Shown: one piece after another, positions 53,937-62,756 of the stretch
Position numbering within the stretch: the first letter of the stretch is position 1
How the letters are laid out: every line of letters begins with the position of its first letter
Source of the DNA: JASJCL01 sp050291585
GTDB taxonomy: Bacteria > Desulfobacterota > Desulfobacteria > Desulfobacterales > Desulfosarcinaceae
Length of the DNA: 64,000 nucleotides
Assembly: GCA_050291585.1 (NCBI GenBank)
Contig: JBNKKA010000001.1
Span: 15,267 to 79,266, forward strand
Direction of reading: 5' to 3'
Made by a program: the position numbers and the translations under genes
The notes under the pieces: generated by a model
Told to the model about the DNA's origin: nothing
Seen by the model: only the letters and a program-made list of their open reading frames with translations
The model's database searches: none

Positions 53937-54006
53937 TCGAAGGCAGGCCATGACAGACAACCGCCGCCGCGAGAGATGCCATTGTCATTGAGGAGGACGA
54001 AGCGTC

Positions 54007-54906
54007 ATGCTCCACGAACCACCATCCCAGGAGATCCCCCGCCAGTTGGGCGAGGGCCTCTGGGTCCTGGGCAACATCTACTTCAACCTCTACCTGGTAC
54101 AGGGCACCCATAAAAGCGCCCTCATTGAGGCGGGGGTCTCAGGGGTGGTGGACGCCGTCATCGCCCAGCTCGATGAACTGGGCGTCTCACCCGACTACCT
54201 GGTCCTGACCCATCCCCACACGGACCACTTCACTGGTTTGGAGGGCTTGAGGGCCCACTTTCCCAAGGCCCGGCTGGTCGCGGCGACCGGCGCGCGCGAG
54301 TTCGTCAGCCACCCCAAAGCGGGCCCTAAAATGATCGCCGAGGACGGCCTCATGAGCGCCCGCCTGGCCGAGATCGGGTGGCAACCGGGGCGCCCACCGA
54401 TAGAGGCCATCCATTTCCCGGAAGACTACCGTTGCATAGAGGTGTCAACAGATATCAATCTGGGCGCCCGCACCCTGAGGTGTCTGCCGGTCAGGGGTCA
54501 CAGCCCCGGTAGCATCGCCGTCCATGTACCGGAGTTGGAGGCCTTGATGAGCTCCGACGCCCTGGGCTTTCGCTACCTCAGCGGGGATTTCTGCCCCCTC
54601 TACTTCACTGGGTATACGGATTATCTTGAGACCATCGACCAACTGGCCGCCCTGAAACCAACCCGGCTGTGTCCCGCCCACCAGGGGCCCCTAGCGGGCA
54701 ATGCGGCGACAACGGCCTTCGACACGGCCAGGCAGGCGGCCACCACCCTCTTCGAACGCATCGGGCAACACCCGGACCCGACCCATGAACTGGTGGAGGC
54801 CATATACGCTGAATACTACCGCGAAACCTTCACCCTTTATAGCGAAGCCAATATCAAAGGTTGCATGCAGCTCCTGGTGCGCCGGGCCCTGGAGGCTCGG
54901 CCATAA
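54007..54906 (+). CDS. Metallo-beta-lactamase-fold hydrolase
   Basis: This 299-residue protein has the MBL metal motif HPHTDH (residues 69-74), a likely next ligand in LPVRGHSPGSI, and a later acidic ligand in LMSSDALGF. The last His in CPAHQGPL completes the set. This pattern fits a two-metal hydrolase such as a glyoxalase II- or lactonase-like enzyme. The substrate is unknown. A C-terminal helical part (about 235-299) is as in other bacterial members. AGGAGG lies 10 bases before ATG 54007. A 73-residue lipoprotein gene follows 35 bp later, and they may share a transcript. No signal peptide, so it acts in the cytoplasm. Confidence 0.85.
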   Translation: MLHEPPSQEIPRQLGEGLWVLGNIYFNLYLVQGTHKSALIEAGVSGVVDAVIAQLDELGVSPDYLVLTHPHTDHFTGLEGLRAHFPKARLVAATGAREFVSHPKAGPKMIAEDGLMSARLAEIGWQPGRPPIEAIHFPEDYRCIEVSTDINLGARTLRCLPVRGHSPGSIAVHVPELEALMSSDALGFRYLSGDFCPLYFTGYTDYLETIDQLAALKPTRLCPAHQGPLAGNAATTAFDTARQAATTLFERIGQHPDPTHELVEAIYAEYYRETFTLYSEANIKGCMQLLVRRALEARP

Positions 54907-54941
54907 AAGAGTAAACGTCCAACAGAAAGACAAGGATAATT

Positions 54942-55163
54942 ATGCGCAAGATCATCACCACAGGGATCATCGCCCTTGGATTGGCGGGAAGCCTGATCCT
55001 CTCCGGCTGTGAGGGCAGCGAGTCCCGTGAGAAAGTGGATTCAACCGTGGAAACCGTGGTGGGCAAAGAACAAACCGACCAGTTCAAGGAGGCCAAAGAG
55101 GAGCTAAAGGCCATCGAAACCCAACAGGCCGACCGTTATAAAGCTCTGGACGATGAGGAGTAG
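54942..55163 (+). CDS. Small lipoprotein
   Basis: This 73-residue protein is a lipoprotein with lipobox LSGC (Cys23) and a charged tail of about 50 residues rich in Glu, Lys and Gln, likely one helix (TDQFKEAKEELKAIETQQADRYK). The family is unknown. AAGGATAA precedes ATG 54942. The gene lies between the MBL hydrolase and the cysteine-cluster protein on the same strand, with short gaps. It resembles small envelope-spacer or stress lipoproteins in shape only. Confidence 0.75.
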   Translation: MRKIITTGIIALGLAGSLILSGCEGSESREKVDSTVETVVGKEQTDQFKEAKEELKAIETQQADRYKALDDEE

Positions 55164-55257
55164 ATAAAATCCTGGTAAATTACAGAGTCTTCATCGACTT
55201 CACCGACCTGCACAGGGATCGCTTCGCCTGGAAAGCAAAGACCTTCGGGTGAAAAAA

Positions 55258-55869
55258 ATGGAGATCATAGACCAAATGGCCTCCCACCGCAGTCAATTGG
55301 AAGCCTGCTACCAGAAATTCGAGGCAGGCACCCAAACCTTCAAGACCGAAGCCGCCTGCGTCAAAGGCTGCGCCTTCTGCTGCTCGGCGGCCGGCAGCAT
55401 CGACGCCACCACCCAGGAAGGTCTCGTGATCCGGGCCTTTATCGAACAACTGCCCAAGCCCCGGCGCAGGTCCATCGAAAAAAGCCTTTTCAAAGAGGTT
55501 CGCCAGCGCGAACAGGGCAAGGTCGCCGCCTGCCCCTTTCTGCAGAAGAACAAGGCCTGCGGTATCTACCCTGTACGACCCTTCTCCTGTCGGCGGGTTT
55601 ACTCCCTGCATAGATGTACTCCCGAGGCGCCGCCCCAGGTCCACCGTCAGGTCATGGAATTGGCCGAGGAGACAATCAAAGACCTCCGCACACTGGACCC
55701 CAACGGCTACAGCGGCCACCTCAGCTACGTCCTTCACATGCTCTCCCAGGAGCGCTTCCTCACGACCTACCTGGCCGGTGACTTTGCGCCTGAGGCGGTC
55801 ATAGCCTTCGGCAAGACCCACCGCATCAGCATCAACCGCATGCCCCCATCACTAAAGCAAAGTGTTTGA
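55258..55869 (+). CDS. YkgJ-family cysteine cluster protein
   Basis: This 203-residue protein has the cysteine pattern of the YkgJ/CxxCxxCC family: ACVKGCAFCCS (about 34-44) and CPFLQKNKACGIYPVRPFSCRR (about 101-123, split here by residues between). Members are thought to bind zinc or an iron-sulfur cluster; activity is unknown. The ATG at 55258 is preferred over a GTG three codons earlier because GGGTG lies upstream. It is the last rightward gene of the MBL-lipoprotein group and converges on the CDF transporter gene, 13 bp away. Confidence 0.82.
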   Translation: MEIIDQMASHRSQLEACYQKFEAGTQTFKTEAACVKGCAFCCSAAGSIDATTQEGLVIRAFIEQLPKPRRRSIEKSLFKEVRQREQGKVAACPFLQKNKACGIYPVRPFSCRRVYSLHRCTPEAPPQVHRQVMELAEETIKDLRTLDPNGYSGHLSYVLHMLSQERFLTTYLAGDFAPEAVIAFGKTHRISINRMPPSLKQSV

Positions 55870-55882
55870 TGCCGGGGGCCCC

Positions 55883-56809
55883 TCAGCTCTTAAGCGGTGC
55901 CCTTCTTCGGATGGTTTCGGCCTCGATGAAAATGCGATTGACCGCGGGGATGGCTGTTTTGATTTTTGACTCGATGCCGTCGATGGTCGCCTCGATCTCA
56001 TCGGAAGTAAGCCCGTCCTGGAAATTCACCTCGAGGTTGACCAGCACCTCATTGGGACCGAAATAGAGGCTCAGGGGCCTTTTATAAACGCCCACCCTGG
56101 GCTCCTCGGCCAGGATACGATTCACCTTCTCCACGTCTTCGGGCAGCAGACCCTCGCCAACCAGGAGCCCTTTGCACTCGGCGGCAAAAAAGAGGGACAC
56201 GCAGACCAGGATCAGTCCGATCAGGACCGATCCGATGCCGTCGCAATAGGCCCACCCGGTTGTCTGGCCGAGAAAAACAGCAAGCACGGCCACGGTCAAT
56301 CCGAGCAGGGCCGCTGTATCCTCGATGACAACGGCAATGGTGGCCGTGTCTTTGCCCTCCCTGAGGGCCCGCAGAAAAGGTTTCCCCCCTCTCGAGGTGT
56401 TGAACTCTCTAAGGGCGATTCGCAGGGCGGAGCCTTCAAATATCATCGCCAGAATAAGCACCACATAATTCCAGCCCACATTCTGCAAGGCTCGCGGGTG
56501 AAGAATATGCTTGACGCCCTCGTAGATGGCGACCCCACCGCCTAAAGCGAAGATGAGGATAGCCACGATGAAGCTCCAGAAAAAAATCTCCTGCCCGTAC
56601 CCAAACGGATGCTCCGCATCCGGAGGCTTATGGCTCCGCCGGATCCCGTGCAGCAGCAATACGCCGTTGCCGGTGTCCACAAGAGAATGGATCCCTTCGG
56701 AGAACATTGAGGAGGATCCGGAGAAGAAAGCGGCGATAAATTTACTGACGGCGATGGCCGTATTGGCTGCGATGGCGCCGTAGATCGCCTTTTTTGATCC
56801 GCCGGCCAT
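55883..56809 (-). CDS. Cation diffusion facilitator (ZnT9-like)
   Basis: This 308-residue inner-membrane transporter belongs to the cation diffusion facilitator family. Helix 2 carries His41 and Asp45 in SEGIHSLVDTGN, the intramembrane metal site, and helix 5 carries VIEDTAALLG, where the usual second His/Asp pair is E-D. HPFGYGQEIF between the first helices is typical of the ZnT9/YdfM-like branch. The C-terminal about 95 residues form the cytoplasmic metal-dimer domain. It likely moves zinc or a similar divalent cation out of the cytoplasm. AGGAG precedes ATG 56809. The TPR gene lies upstream on the same strand. Confidence 0.87.
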   Translation of the reverse strand: MAGGSKKAIYGAIAANTAIAVSKFIAAFFSGSSSMFSEGIHSLVDTGNGVLLLHGIRRSHKPPDAEHPFGYGQEIFFWSFIVAILIFALGGGVAIYEGVKHILHPRALQNVGWNYVVLILAMIFEGSALRIALREFNTSRGGKPFLRALREGKDTATIAVVIEDTAALLGLTVAVLAVFLGQTTGWAYCDGIGSVLIGLILVCVSLFFAAECKGLLVGEGLLPEDVEKVNRILAEEPRVGVYKRPLSLYFGPNEVLVNLEVNFQDGLTSDEIEATIDGIESKIKTAIPAVNRIFIEAETIRRRAPLKS

Positions 56810-56847
56810 GGGAATACTCCTGTGAAGTTTTAGGATAGGATCTATAT

Positions 56848-58089
56848 TTAATCTGTTTGAGGCTGGCTGTCAGTGGCCTGCCGGGCCAGCGCCTCAAAAC
56901 GCGCAGCCTCATCCTCATGGCCCTGCTCGGCGTAGATGCTGCCGACACGCTGGAAGTAGATCGCCGCTTGGGGTGGGGCCTCCTGGGCCAGGGAGAGGTA
57001 GAGTTCCAGTAGCTGGGTGTCGCGCTGACCGGCGGCAAAAGAAAGTTCGGCAAAGTTGTGCTTGATCAGCGGGTCCACTCGGCTGTGGCAGCTCTGGCAA
57101 CGCTGGATGAGTTCGCCGTAGATCACGCGAGCAGCCTCGGATTGACCGGCCGCCGTGTAGACCGTCGCCAGGAGGCGTGCCACGGGTTCGCTCCAGGTGA
57201 AGCTTTTTTGCACCGCTTCCAGAAAAGTGATGGCCGCTTCATGATCACCGGCCCGCTTGAGGTTCTCCCCCTTGAGGAGGACCAGGGCCACTGAATCCAC
57301 GAGCGCTTCGGGTACCCCCGCCAGCAGGTCGTCGACTGCATCATAATCTTCCTCATCCCAGAGCAGATCGCAGAACAGCTGGTAGGCGGGCAAGATGTCA
57401 GGGTGATAGTTCAGAAATGTGTCGAGCAGCTCACGGGCCTCCGCCGGCCGCCCGGTGTGGGCGTAAGCGGCCGCCAGCTCCAAAGGGATATAGGTGCCCG
57501 CCTGGGGATACGCCTGATGGGCCTCCTCCAGGAGCTGGGCGGCAGTGTCGAACTCGCCGCGGTTGAGGGCCAGATAACCACTACGAAAGGGTTCACCGTA
57601 ATCCTCGTAGGCGTCTTGCATATCCTCGGGGAGGGTGCCGATGAGGGCCCAGAAGGTGGCTTGAGCGTCTTCATCCTCGCCGCCGTAGAGATCCGGGTCG
57701 CCTGGCTCCGCGGGGTGATAAACTGCTAAGGATGCTCCCGAGGGGGCTGCAGGGGCCGCCTGCAAGCGGTCTAACCCCTCACGGGCCTGGGCCTCCAACT
57801 GGGGATCCCGCGCCACCTCCATGGCCAGGCGATAGTACTCAGCGGCGTCCCGCTGGTGGCCGCCCGCCACCATCGTTTGGGCCTGCTCCAAGTGTTCACG
57901 GGCCAGGTGGTCGCAGCAGGCTTGAATCTCGGCGCGCAGGTGGTCCTCGAGTTCCGCGTCTTGAGCCTTTTCCAGGGCGCGCTCCAGGGCCAGCTTGCCC
58001 GGTCCCCACTGGCCGGCATCGACCAGCTCTTGAGCCTGACGGGCCAGTTTCTCGGGCGTGGGGCCAGAGAAGATCTTCCACAGAGACAT
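56848..58089 (-). CDS. Tetratricopeptide-repeat protein
   Basis: This 413-residue cytoplasmic protein is built from helical repeats of TPR type: LVDAGQWGPGKLALERAL, AGGHQRDAAEYYRLAMEVA, LNRGEFDTAAQLLEEAHQAYPQ, HTGRPAEARELLDTFLNYHPD, RAGDHEAAITFLEAVQK and AAGQSEAARVIYGELIQRC. A linker of about 35 residues splits the repeats in two groups. No enzyme domain. A CQSCH motif near residue 335 looks like a c-type haem site but the protein is not exported, so zinc is a better guess. AGGAG precedes the start. It lies between the Rho-like gene and the CDF gene and probably scaffolds other proteins. Confidence 0.85.
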   Translation of the reverse strand: MSLWKIFSGPTPEKLARQAQELVDAGQWGPGKLALERALEKAQDAELEDHLRAEIQACCDHLAREHLEQAQTMVAGGHQRDAAEYYRLAMEVARDPQLEAQAREGLDRLQAAPAAPSGASLAVYHPAEPGDPDLYGGEDEDAQATFWALIGTLPEDMQDAYEDYGEPFRSGYLALNRGEFDTAAQLLEEAHQAYPQAGTYIPLELAAAYAHTGRPAEARELLDTFLNYHPDILPAYQLFCDLLWDEEDYDAVDDLLAGVPEALVDSVALVLLKGENLKRAGDHEAAITFLEAVQKSFTWSEPVARLLATVYTAAGQSEAARVIYGELIQRCQSCHSRVDPLIKHNFAELSFAAGQRDTQLLELYLSLAQEAPPQAAIYFQRVGSIYAEQGHEDEAARFEALARQATDSQPQTD

Positions 58090-58150
58090 TGGCTTTGCTC
58101 CTAAGGTTTTGTTCAGGCCTGAGGATCTTGTTAGATTTTAAGGACCTTTT

Positions 58151-59227
58151 TCAGATCCCCTTGTCCAGATAATCGATGAGGTCGCCCATGGCGGTGGCGA
58201 CATTGCGGCGGGAGAGCCCCCGGCGGATCTGGACGACCTCCTTGTACTCCGCGTCCGAGAGCAGCAGGTGCTCCTTGCGGGTGCCCGACTGGTGGACGTC
58301 GATGGCTGGGAAAATGCGCTGTTCGGCGCATTCGCGATTGAGGACCAGGTCCATATTGCCGGTGCCTTTAAACTCCTGGTAGATGATGTCGTCCATGCGG
58401 CTGCCGGTATCCACCAGAATGGTGGCGATAATGGTCAACGAGCCGCCGTGTTCAATATCGCGGGCCGCGCCGAAAATGCGGCGGGGCATCTCCATGGCGG
58501 TGGCCGCCAGCCCGCCCGAAAGGGTGCGACCATGGCTGCGGGTGTTGACGTTAAAGGCACGCGCCATGCGAGTCAGGCTGTCGATGAAGACTACGGCATC
58601 GCGGCCGGCCTCGGCGCAGCGCATGGCCGTGTGCATGGCCAGACGCGTCATACGCATATGCTGGCCGACGCCCTGGTCCGCGGAAGAGTAGAGCACATGG
58701 GCACCCTGGAGGCCGCGGCTGAAATCGGTGACCTCCTCGGGGCGCTCATCCACCAGGAGCACGAAGGCGTCCACCTCGGGGTGATGGTCGGTGACGGCAT
58801 TGGCCATGTGGCTCAGCAAGGTCGTCTTACCCGATTTGGGGGGCGAGATGATCAGACCGCGCTGCCCCTTGCCAATGGGAACCACCAAATCGAGGACGCG
58901 GCCGGTGATGTCGTCGGGGCCCTTGCTCATAATGAAGCGCTCGCTGGGATTCAGGCTGACCTGGTCCTGCAGGGGGCGCACCTGGGCGTAGGCCTTTGGG
59001 TCATTACCATTAATGCTGTCGACCTTTTCCAGGCGCAGGTTGCGATTCTTGCCGCTGCCCGGCACGCCGAAGCCGGAAACCAGCACCCCCTCACGCAGGC
59101 GCAGGCGCGAGATCAGGTGGGCGGGCACGAAGGGGTCCACTGGCTGCGCCTGAAAGTTGCGCTCAATGTCCCTCAGAAAACCAAATCCCTTGTCGTGTAT
59201 TTCCAGATGACCGTTGACCGTATCCAA
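58151..59227 (-). CDS. rho: Short Rho-type transcription termination factor
   Basis: This 358-residue ring helicase lacks the N-terminal helical domain of standard Rho (about 420 residues); it begins with the cold-shock-like RNA-binding domain (GHLEIHDKGFGFLRD, about 6-70). The ATPase core has Walker A SPPKSGKTT (about 128-136), LLVDERPEEVTDF, Walker B VVFIDSLTRMARAFN and the arginine finger region DEFKGTGNMDLVL-like YQEFKGTGNMDLVLNRE. Around residues 180-210 it diverges from E. coli Rho (SSADQGVGQHMRMTRLAMHTAMR). It starts at TTG 59227 after GGGAG. It may be the main Rho or a paralogue; without the genome this is open. Confidence 0.87.
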   Translation of the reverse strand: MDTVNGHLEIHDKGFGFLRDIERNFQAQPVDPFVPAHLISRLRLREGVLVSGFGVPGSGKNRNLRLEKVDSINGNDPKAYAQVRPLQDQVSLNPSERFIMSKGPDDITGRVLDLVVPIGKGQRGLIISPPKSGKTTLLSHMANAVTDHHPEVDAFVLLVDERPEEVTDFSRGLQGAHVLYSSADQGVGQHMRMTRLAMHTAMRCAEAGRDAVVFIDSLTRMARAFNVNTRSHGRTLSGGLAATAMEMPRRIFGAARDIEHGGSLTIIATILVDTGSRMDDIIYQEFKGTGNMDLVLNRECAEQRIFPAIDVHQSGTRKEHLLLSDAEYKEVVQIRRGLSRRNVATAMGDLIDYLDKGI

Positions 59228-59470
59228 TTCAACTCCCGTGGTTCTAAAATTAACTCAATTGTATCTTAAGCAGTTGATCCTGCGGATAGTGTACATGAAC
59301 AAAATGGGGCAGGGAATCCACCCTTAAACTATAATTGATAACCTTAATAGAGGGAAGAATCCAGGAAATAAGGCGCAAGTACGGTTTTGCACCCGGCAAG
59401 GAAGGATCTGCACGGCCGCAGGCATACGGAAAAAGTATACCTGCGGCAGTGTATCGCGTCTATCTGCCGA

Positions 59471-62400
59471 TCAGGCCCCCGCACCGCTGACCAGGCCGAT
59501 GGGAAAGTCGGTACCGATGAGGGAGACCTGGGGAACCTGTTCAAAATTAAAGGCGTTCATGGTGATGGCCGGCACCTGATCGTTGACATAGGCCGCCAGT
59601 TCGAAAAGATCGATGTAGCCATCACGATTGCCGAATTGGGCGTCGGCATGCTGCAACCCCTGCAGGATGACGTAGGTAAAAACCCCGTGGCCCTGATACC
59701 CTTCGGCCGCCGGCTGCTCATCGGTGGCCGCCAGGATGGTGGCCCGCCCCGTGGCCCGCGTCAGCTTGGCGACGGCCGTTTTCTCGGCGATGCCGCGTAG
59801 GGCCAGCATGGTTTTTGAAAAAGAGCCGCTCTCACAGGTATCGATGAGCACCAGGCTCTTACGGGCTGAGATGTGCCCCAACCACTCCTGGAAGTGGTTC
59901 TGATTGATCCCGTGGGTGCGGATAGCCTCCTCGTTGGTATAGCGGAAATCCACGGGAAGGAAGTAGTAGCGCCCATCCAGAGTCACCCCGTGACCGGCGA
60001 GATAAAAGATAAACACATCCTGGGGAGCGACCTTCTCCTTCAACTCCCCGAAGGCGGCGCTAAGGCCGGCCAGGGTGACCTGCTGGTCGAAAAGGGTGGT
60101 CTCCACAACCGCCTCGAACATTGGTCTACCCACCCGCCGCATGGTCTTGATGATGGCACGCCCGTCCTGAACCGCGTAGCGCAGTCGCAGGGATTTGTCC
60201 CGGTAATGATTGATGCCCACCGTCAGCAGATGCAGTTTGGGAAGCTGGGCAAAGGCCGCCTTGACCGGGGCGTCCGGCGGCTCGGGCGTGTTGCCGGCGG
60301 AGGCCAGGGTGGTGGGCGCCTTGAGGGTGAAGGTGAGCACGGCGGGCGCCGAAGCGACCACATTCTTGCGATTATAGGCGATCAGTTTGATGGTGTTGTC
60401 CCCCGGCAGCATTTTGAAGCGCTGCTTGAGGGTGACGACATCGTCCTCCTGGGCCGAGGATCCACTCGCCTTGCGCGACAAGGGGACGTCGGCATAGGTG
60501 TCGGTGGCGACGGTCGTGCCGTTGACCTGCCAGACCACTTTGCCGATACCCCCCCCCTGGTCGACCACATTGGCCTGCACCTCGATCTCCTGCTTGTCAA
60601 TGTCGCTGCTGGTAGCGGGGTCAACAAAGGCGATGCGGGGCGCAAGGCCCTCTTTCAGAACGGTCTTGGCGTCCGCCTTAGCCTCTTTCTTCTCCCAGAG
60701 TTTCTCTGAATCGCCGTGGATCCTGGAGTATACCAGATCGGGACGGTAGAAGCGGTCATAGAGTTGATCCACCGAGACGTACTTGGCCTTGAGGGCCAGC
60801 CCCCGGTTGACGCTGTAACCGATGCTGCGGGCTCCCGAACTCGAGGCGGCAAAAAAGCCCTCCGGAGTCCAGGCGATCCACTGGCCGTCCATGGTGGGAA
60901 AGAGGGTCAGAGTGGCCGGAATCTCCCTTGCTCCGTGGTTGTAAACCGCACCCAGATTCCAGAGCTTCACCGTCTGGTCGTTGGAACCCGAGAGGGCCCA
61001 GCGGCCGTCGGCGGACACCGCCACGGCCTTGATCTCGCCCGTATGCCCCACCAGCTTGGCCTTGAGTTTGCCATCGAGGGTGTACAGCCCCAGCTCACCG
61101 TTCTGCCCCCCCGAGAGGACACTCTGCCCACCCGGGGTAAAGGTGTAGGCGCTGTGCCAATGGCCGTTTGAGGCCCCACGCTGGATGGTGCCGATACGTT
61201 TGGCCCCACGCTGGATCTGCAAGATGTCCTGATAGGCCGAGGCGTTGCTGGATTCAATTTTAAAAGAGAGATTTTCATAGCGCTCCAAGGCCCGGACGGC
61301 ATCGCCGGGGGAAAGCCCCTCGGCCAGGCGCGCCATCTCCTTGAGATCGAAGCGCTGGTTCAGGGGCCCGCGATCGTTCATTGATACGAACTTAGAGGAA
61401 TGCCCCCAGCTGATATAACGCCCGTCGCGGGAGAAACCCACGGCGTAGACCGTCCTGCCCTGACCCTCGAGACGGGACAGGATTTTGCCGTCCTTGGGAT
61501 TCCAGATCAGAATCTCCTTGTTATCCCCACCGGCCGTGGCAAGCCAGTTGCCCTTGGGATCAAAGGCCGCGGCAACCACCACATTGTCGTGCCCGTCGAA
61601 GAGGAGGTGCTGCCCGCCGTCGGGGTAGCTGAAGAGGGTCACATGATCGGGCCTGGGCGGTGTAAAATTGCCCGCGATGATCAAACTCCCGTCGGGAGAA
61701 AATGCCAATGCGGAGAGGGGGTGGTCGGCCGTGGCCAGCACCCTGCGGAACACACCCGTCCCGGCTTCCCAGAGACGGATCTCCTTGTCCTGTCCCCCGG
61801 AGATTAAAAATACGCCCTCCGGGTGGAAGGCCACGCTGCGCACCTTGCCGGCATGGCCTTTGAGGGTGGCCGTCAGCTTGACTTTGCCCGCATCCACCTG
61901 ACTGGTGTCCCAGAGCCGGGCAGTACCGTCGTAGGAGGCCGAGGCCAGTCGATCTCCCGAGGGAGACCAGGCCAAGGCGGTGATGCGATCCTTGTGGCCT
62001 TTGAGAACGGAATGCTTCTTAAAGAGCCCCCCCTGCTCCAGGCTGGACATATCCCAGAGCCTGATCTTGTTGTCCTTGCCCGCCGAGGCCAGCCAGCGGC
62101 CGTCGGGGGAGAAAGCCAGAGCCAGGACACTGCCCTGCTGACCGCGCAAAAGGGCGTGGACCTTGCCACTCTCATAATCGTGGATGCGGATGGCGTCCCG
62201 GAAGGAGCCGGGCCCGGCCAGGTATCCGCCCACGGCCAACCAGCGTTGTCGCCCGCTTTTGTCCGGCGGCGACAGGGCCGCGGCGGCCAGCTGACCGGCA
62301 CGGCCATCTTCGATCTGCCCCCGGATGGTACGCGCCAAAGTTGCCTTGCGGCCATCCTCGGACACCGACCACACCCGGATGGTCTTGTCGTCGCCCACGG

Positions 62401-62614
62401 ACACCAGCTCGCTGCCGTCGGCGGTGCACAGAAGCGAGCGCACGATGGCCTGATGCCCGCCCGCCTCGAGGACGAGCTGGGGTTCTTTGCCGGCAGCGGC
62501 CAGTGCCCCGGCATCGGAGATGGTCGCACCCGATCCGCTTGTGTTCATGGACTGCTCGGGGACACAGGCCACGAGCAGAAGGGTGAGTATAAGGATAAGA
62601 TTAATTGGTCGCAT
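59471..62614 (-). CDS. WD40-caspase lipoprotein
   Basis: This 1047-residue protein has lipobox LLVAC (Cys17). Residues about 40-600 carry a WD40 propeller array with many typical repeats, for example GDDKTIRVWSV, GKDNKIRLWDM, ASYDGTARLWD, GGQDKEIRLWEA and GSNDQTVKLWNLG. An Ig-like connector follows (about 690-800). The C-terminal part (about 820-1045) is a caspase-like peptidase: HLLTVGINHYRDKSLRLRYA starts it, with catalytic His875 in YLAGHG and Cys927 in IDTCESGSF, both intact. GGAGATAACC precedes ATG 62614. WD40-caspase fusions occur in multicellular and complex bacteria. It is probably displayed at the outer membrane, where its propeller would recognise other proteins. Confidence 0.88.
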   Translation of the reverse strand: MRPINLILILTLLLVACVPEQSMNTSGSGATISDAGALAAAGKEPQLVLEAGGHQAIVRSLLCTADGSELVSVGDDKTIRVWSVSEDGRKATLARTIRGQIEDGRAGQLAAAALSPPDKSGRQRWLAVGGYLAGPGSFRDAIRIHDYESGKVHALLRGQQGSVLALAFSPDGRWLASAGKDNKIRLWDMSSLEQGGLFKKHSVLKGHKDRITALAWSPSGDRLASASYDGTARLWDTSQVDAGKVKLTATLKGHAGKVRSVAFHPEGVFLISGGQDKEIRLWEAGTGVFRRVLATADHPLSALAFSPDGSLIIAGNFTPPRPDHVTLFSYPDGGQHLLFDGHDNVVVAAAFDPKGNWLATAGGDNKEILIWNPKDGKILSRLEGQGRTVYAVGFSRDGRYISWGHSSKFVSMNDRGPLNQRFDLKEMARLAEGLSPGDAVRALERYENLSFKIESSNASAYQDILQIQRGAKRIGTIQRGASNGHWHSAYTFTPGGQSVLSGGQNGELGLYTLDGKLKAKLVGHTGEIKAVAVSADGRWALSGSNDQTVKLWNLGAVYNHGAREIPATLTLFPTMDGQWIAWTPEGFFAASSSGARSIGYSVNRGLALKAKYVSVDQLYDRFYRPDLVYSRIHGDSEKLWEKKEAKADAKTVLKEGLAPRIAFVDPATSSDIDKQEIEVQANVVDQGGGIGKVVWQVNGTTVATDTYADVPLSRKASGSSAQEDDVVTLKQRFKMLPGDNTIKLIAYNRKNVVASAPAVLTFTLKAPTTLASAGNTPEPPDAPVKAAFAQLPKLHLLTVGINHYRDKSLRLRYAVQDGRAIIKTMRRVGRPMFEAVVETTLFDQQVTLAGLSAAFGELKEKVAPQDVFIFYLAGHGVTLDGRYYFLPVDFRYTNEEAIRTHGINQNHFQEWLGHISARKSLVLIDTCESGSFSKTMLALRGIAEKTAVAKLTRATGRATILAATDEQPAAEGYQGHGVFTYVILQGLQHADAQFGNRDGYIDLFELAAYVNDQVPAITMNAFNFEQVPQVSLIGTDFPIGLVSGAGA

Positions 62615-62756
62615 GGTTATCTCCGCCTAAATGATTAATTTCAGAACAAGTAGCTGTGCATTTATGGCACGAAAGTATTCACTTTGCTAGAGCCCACCAC
62701 GCAAATATCGAGTGGAATTTCAAAAGCCCAATCTGACGCCTGCATTGCGATAGCGG

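Noticed and set aside
56848..58089. TPR protein considered as a c-type cytochrome because of CQSCH
   Set aside because: Only one motif and no signal peptide; cytochrome c maturation happens outside the cytoplasm.
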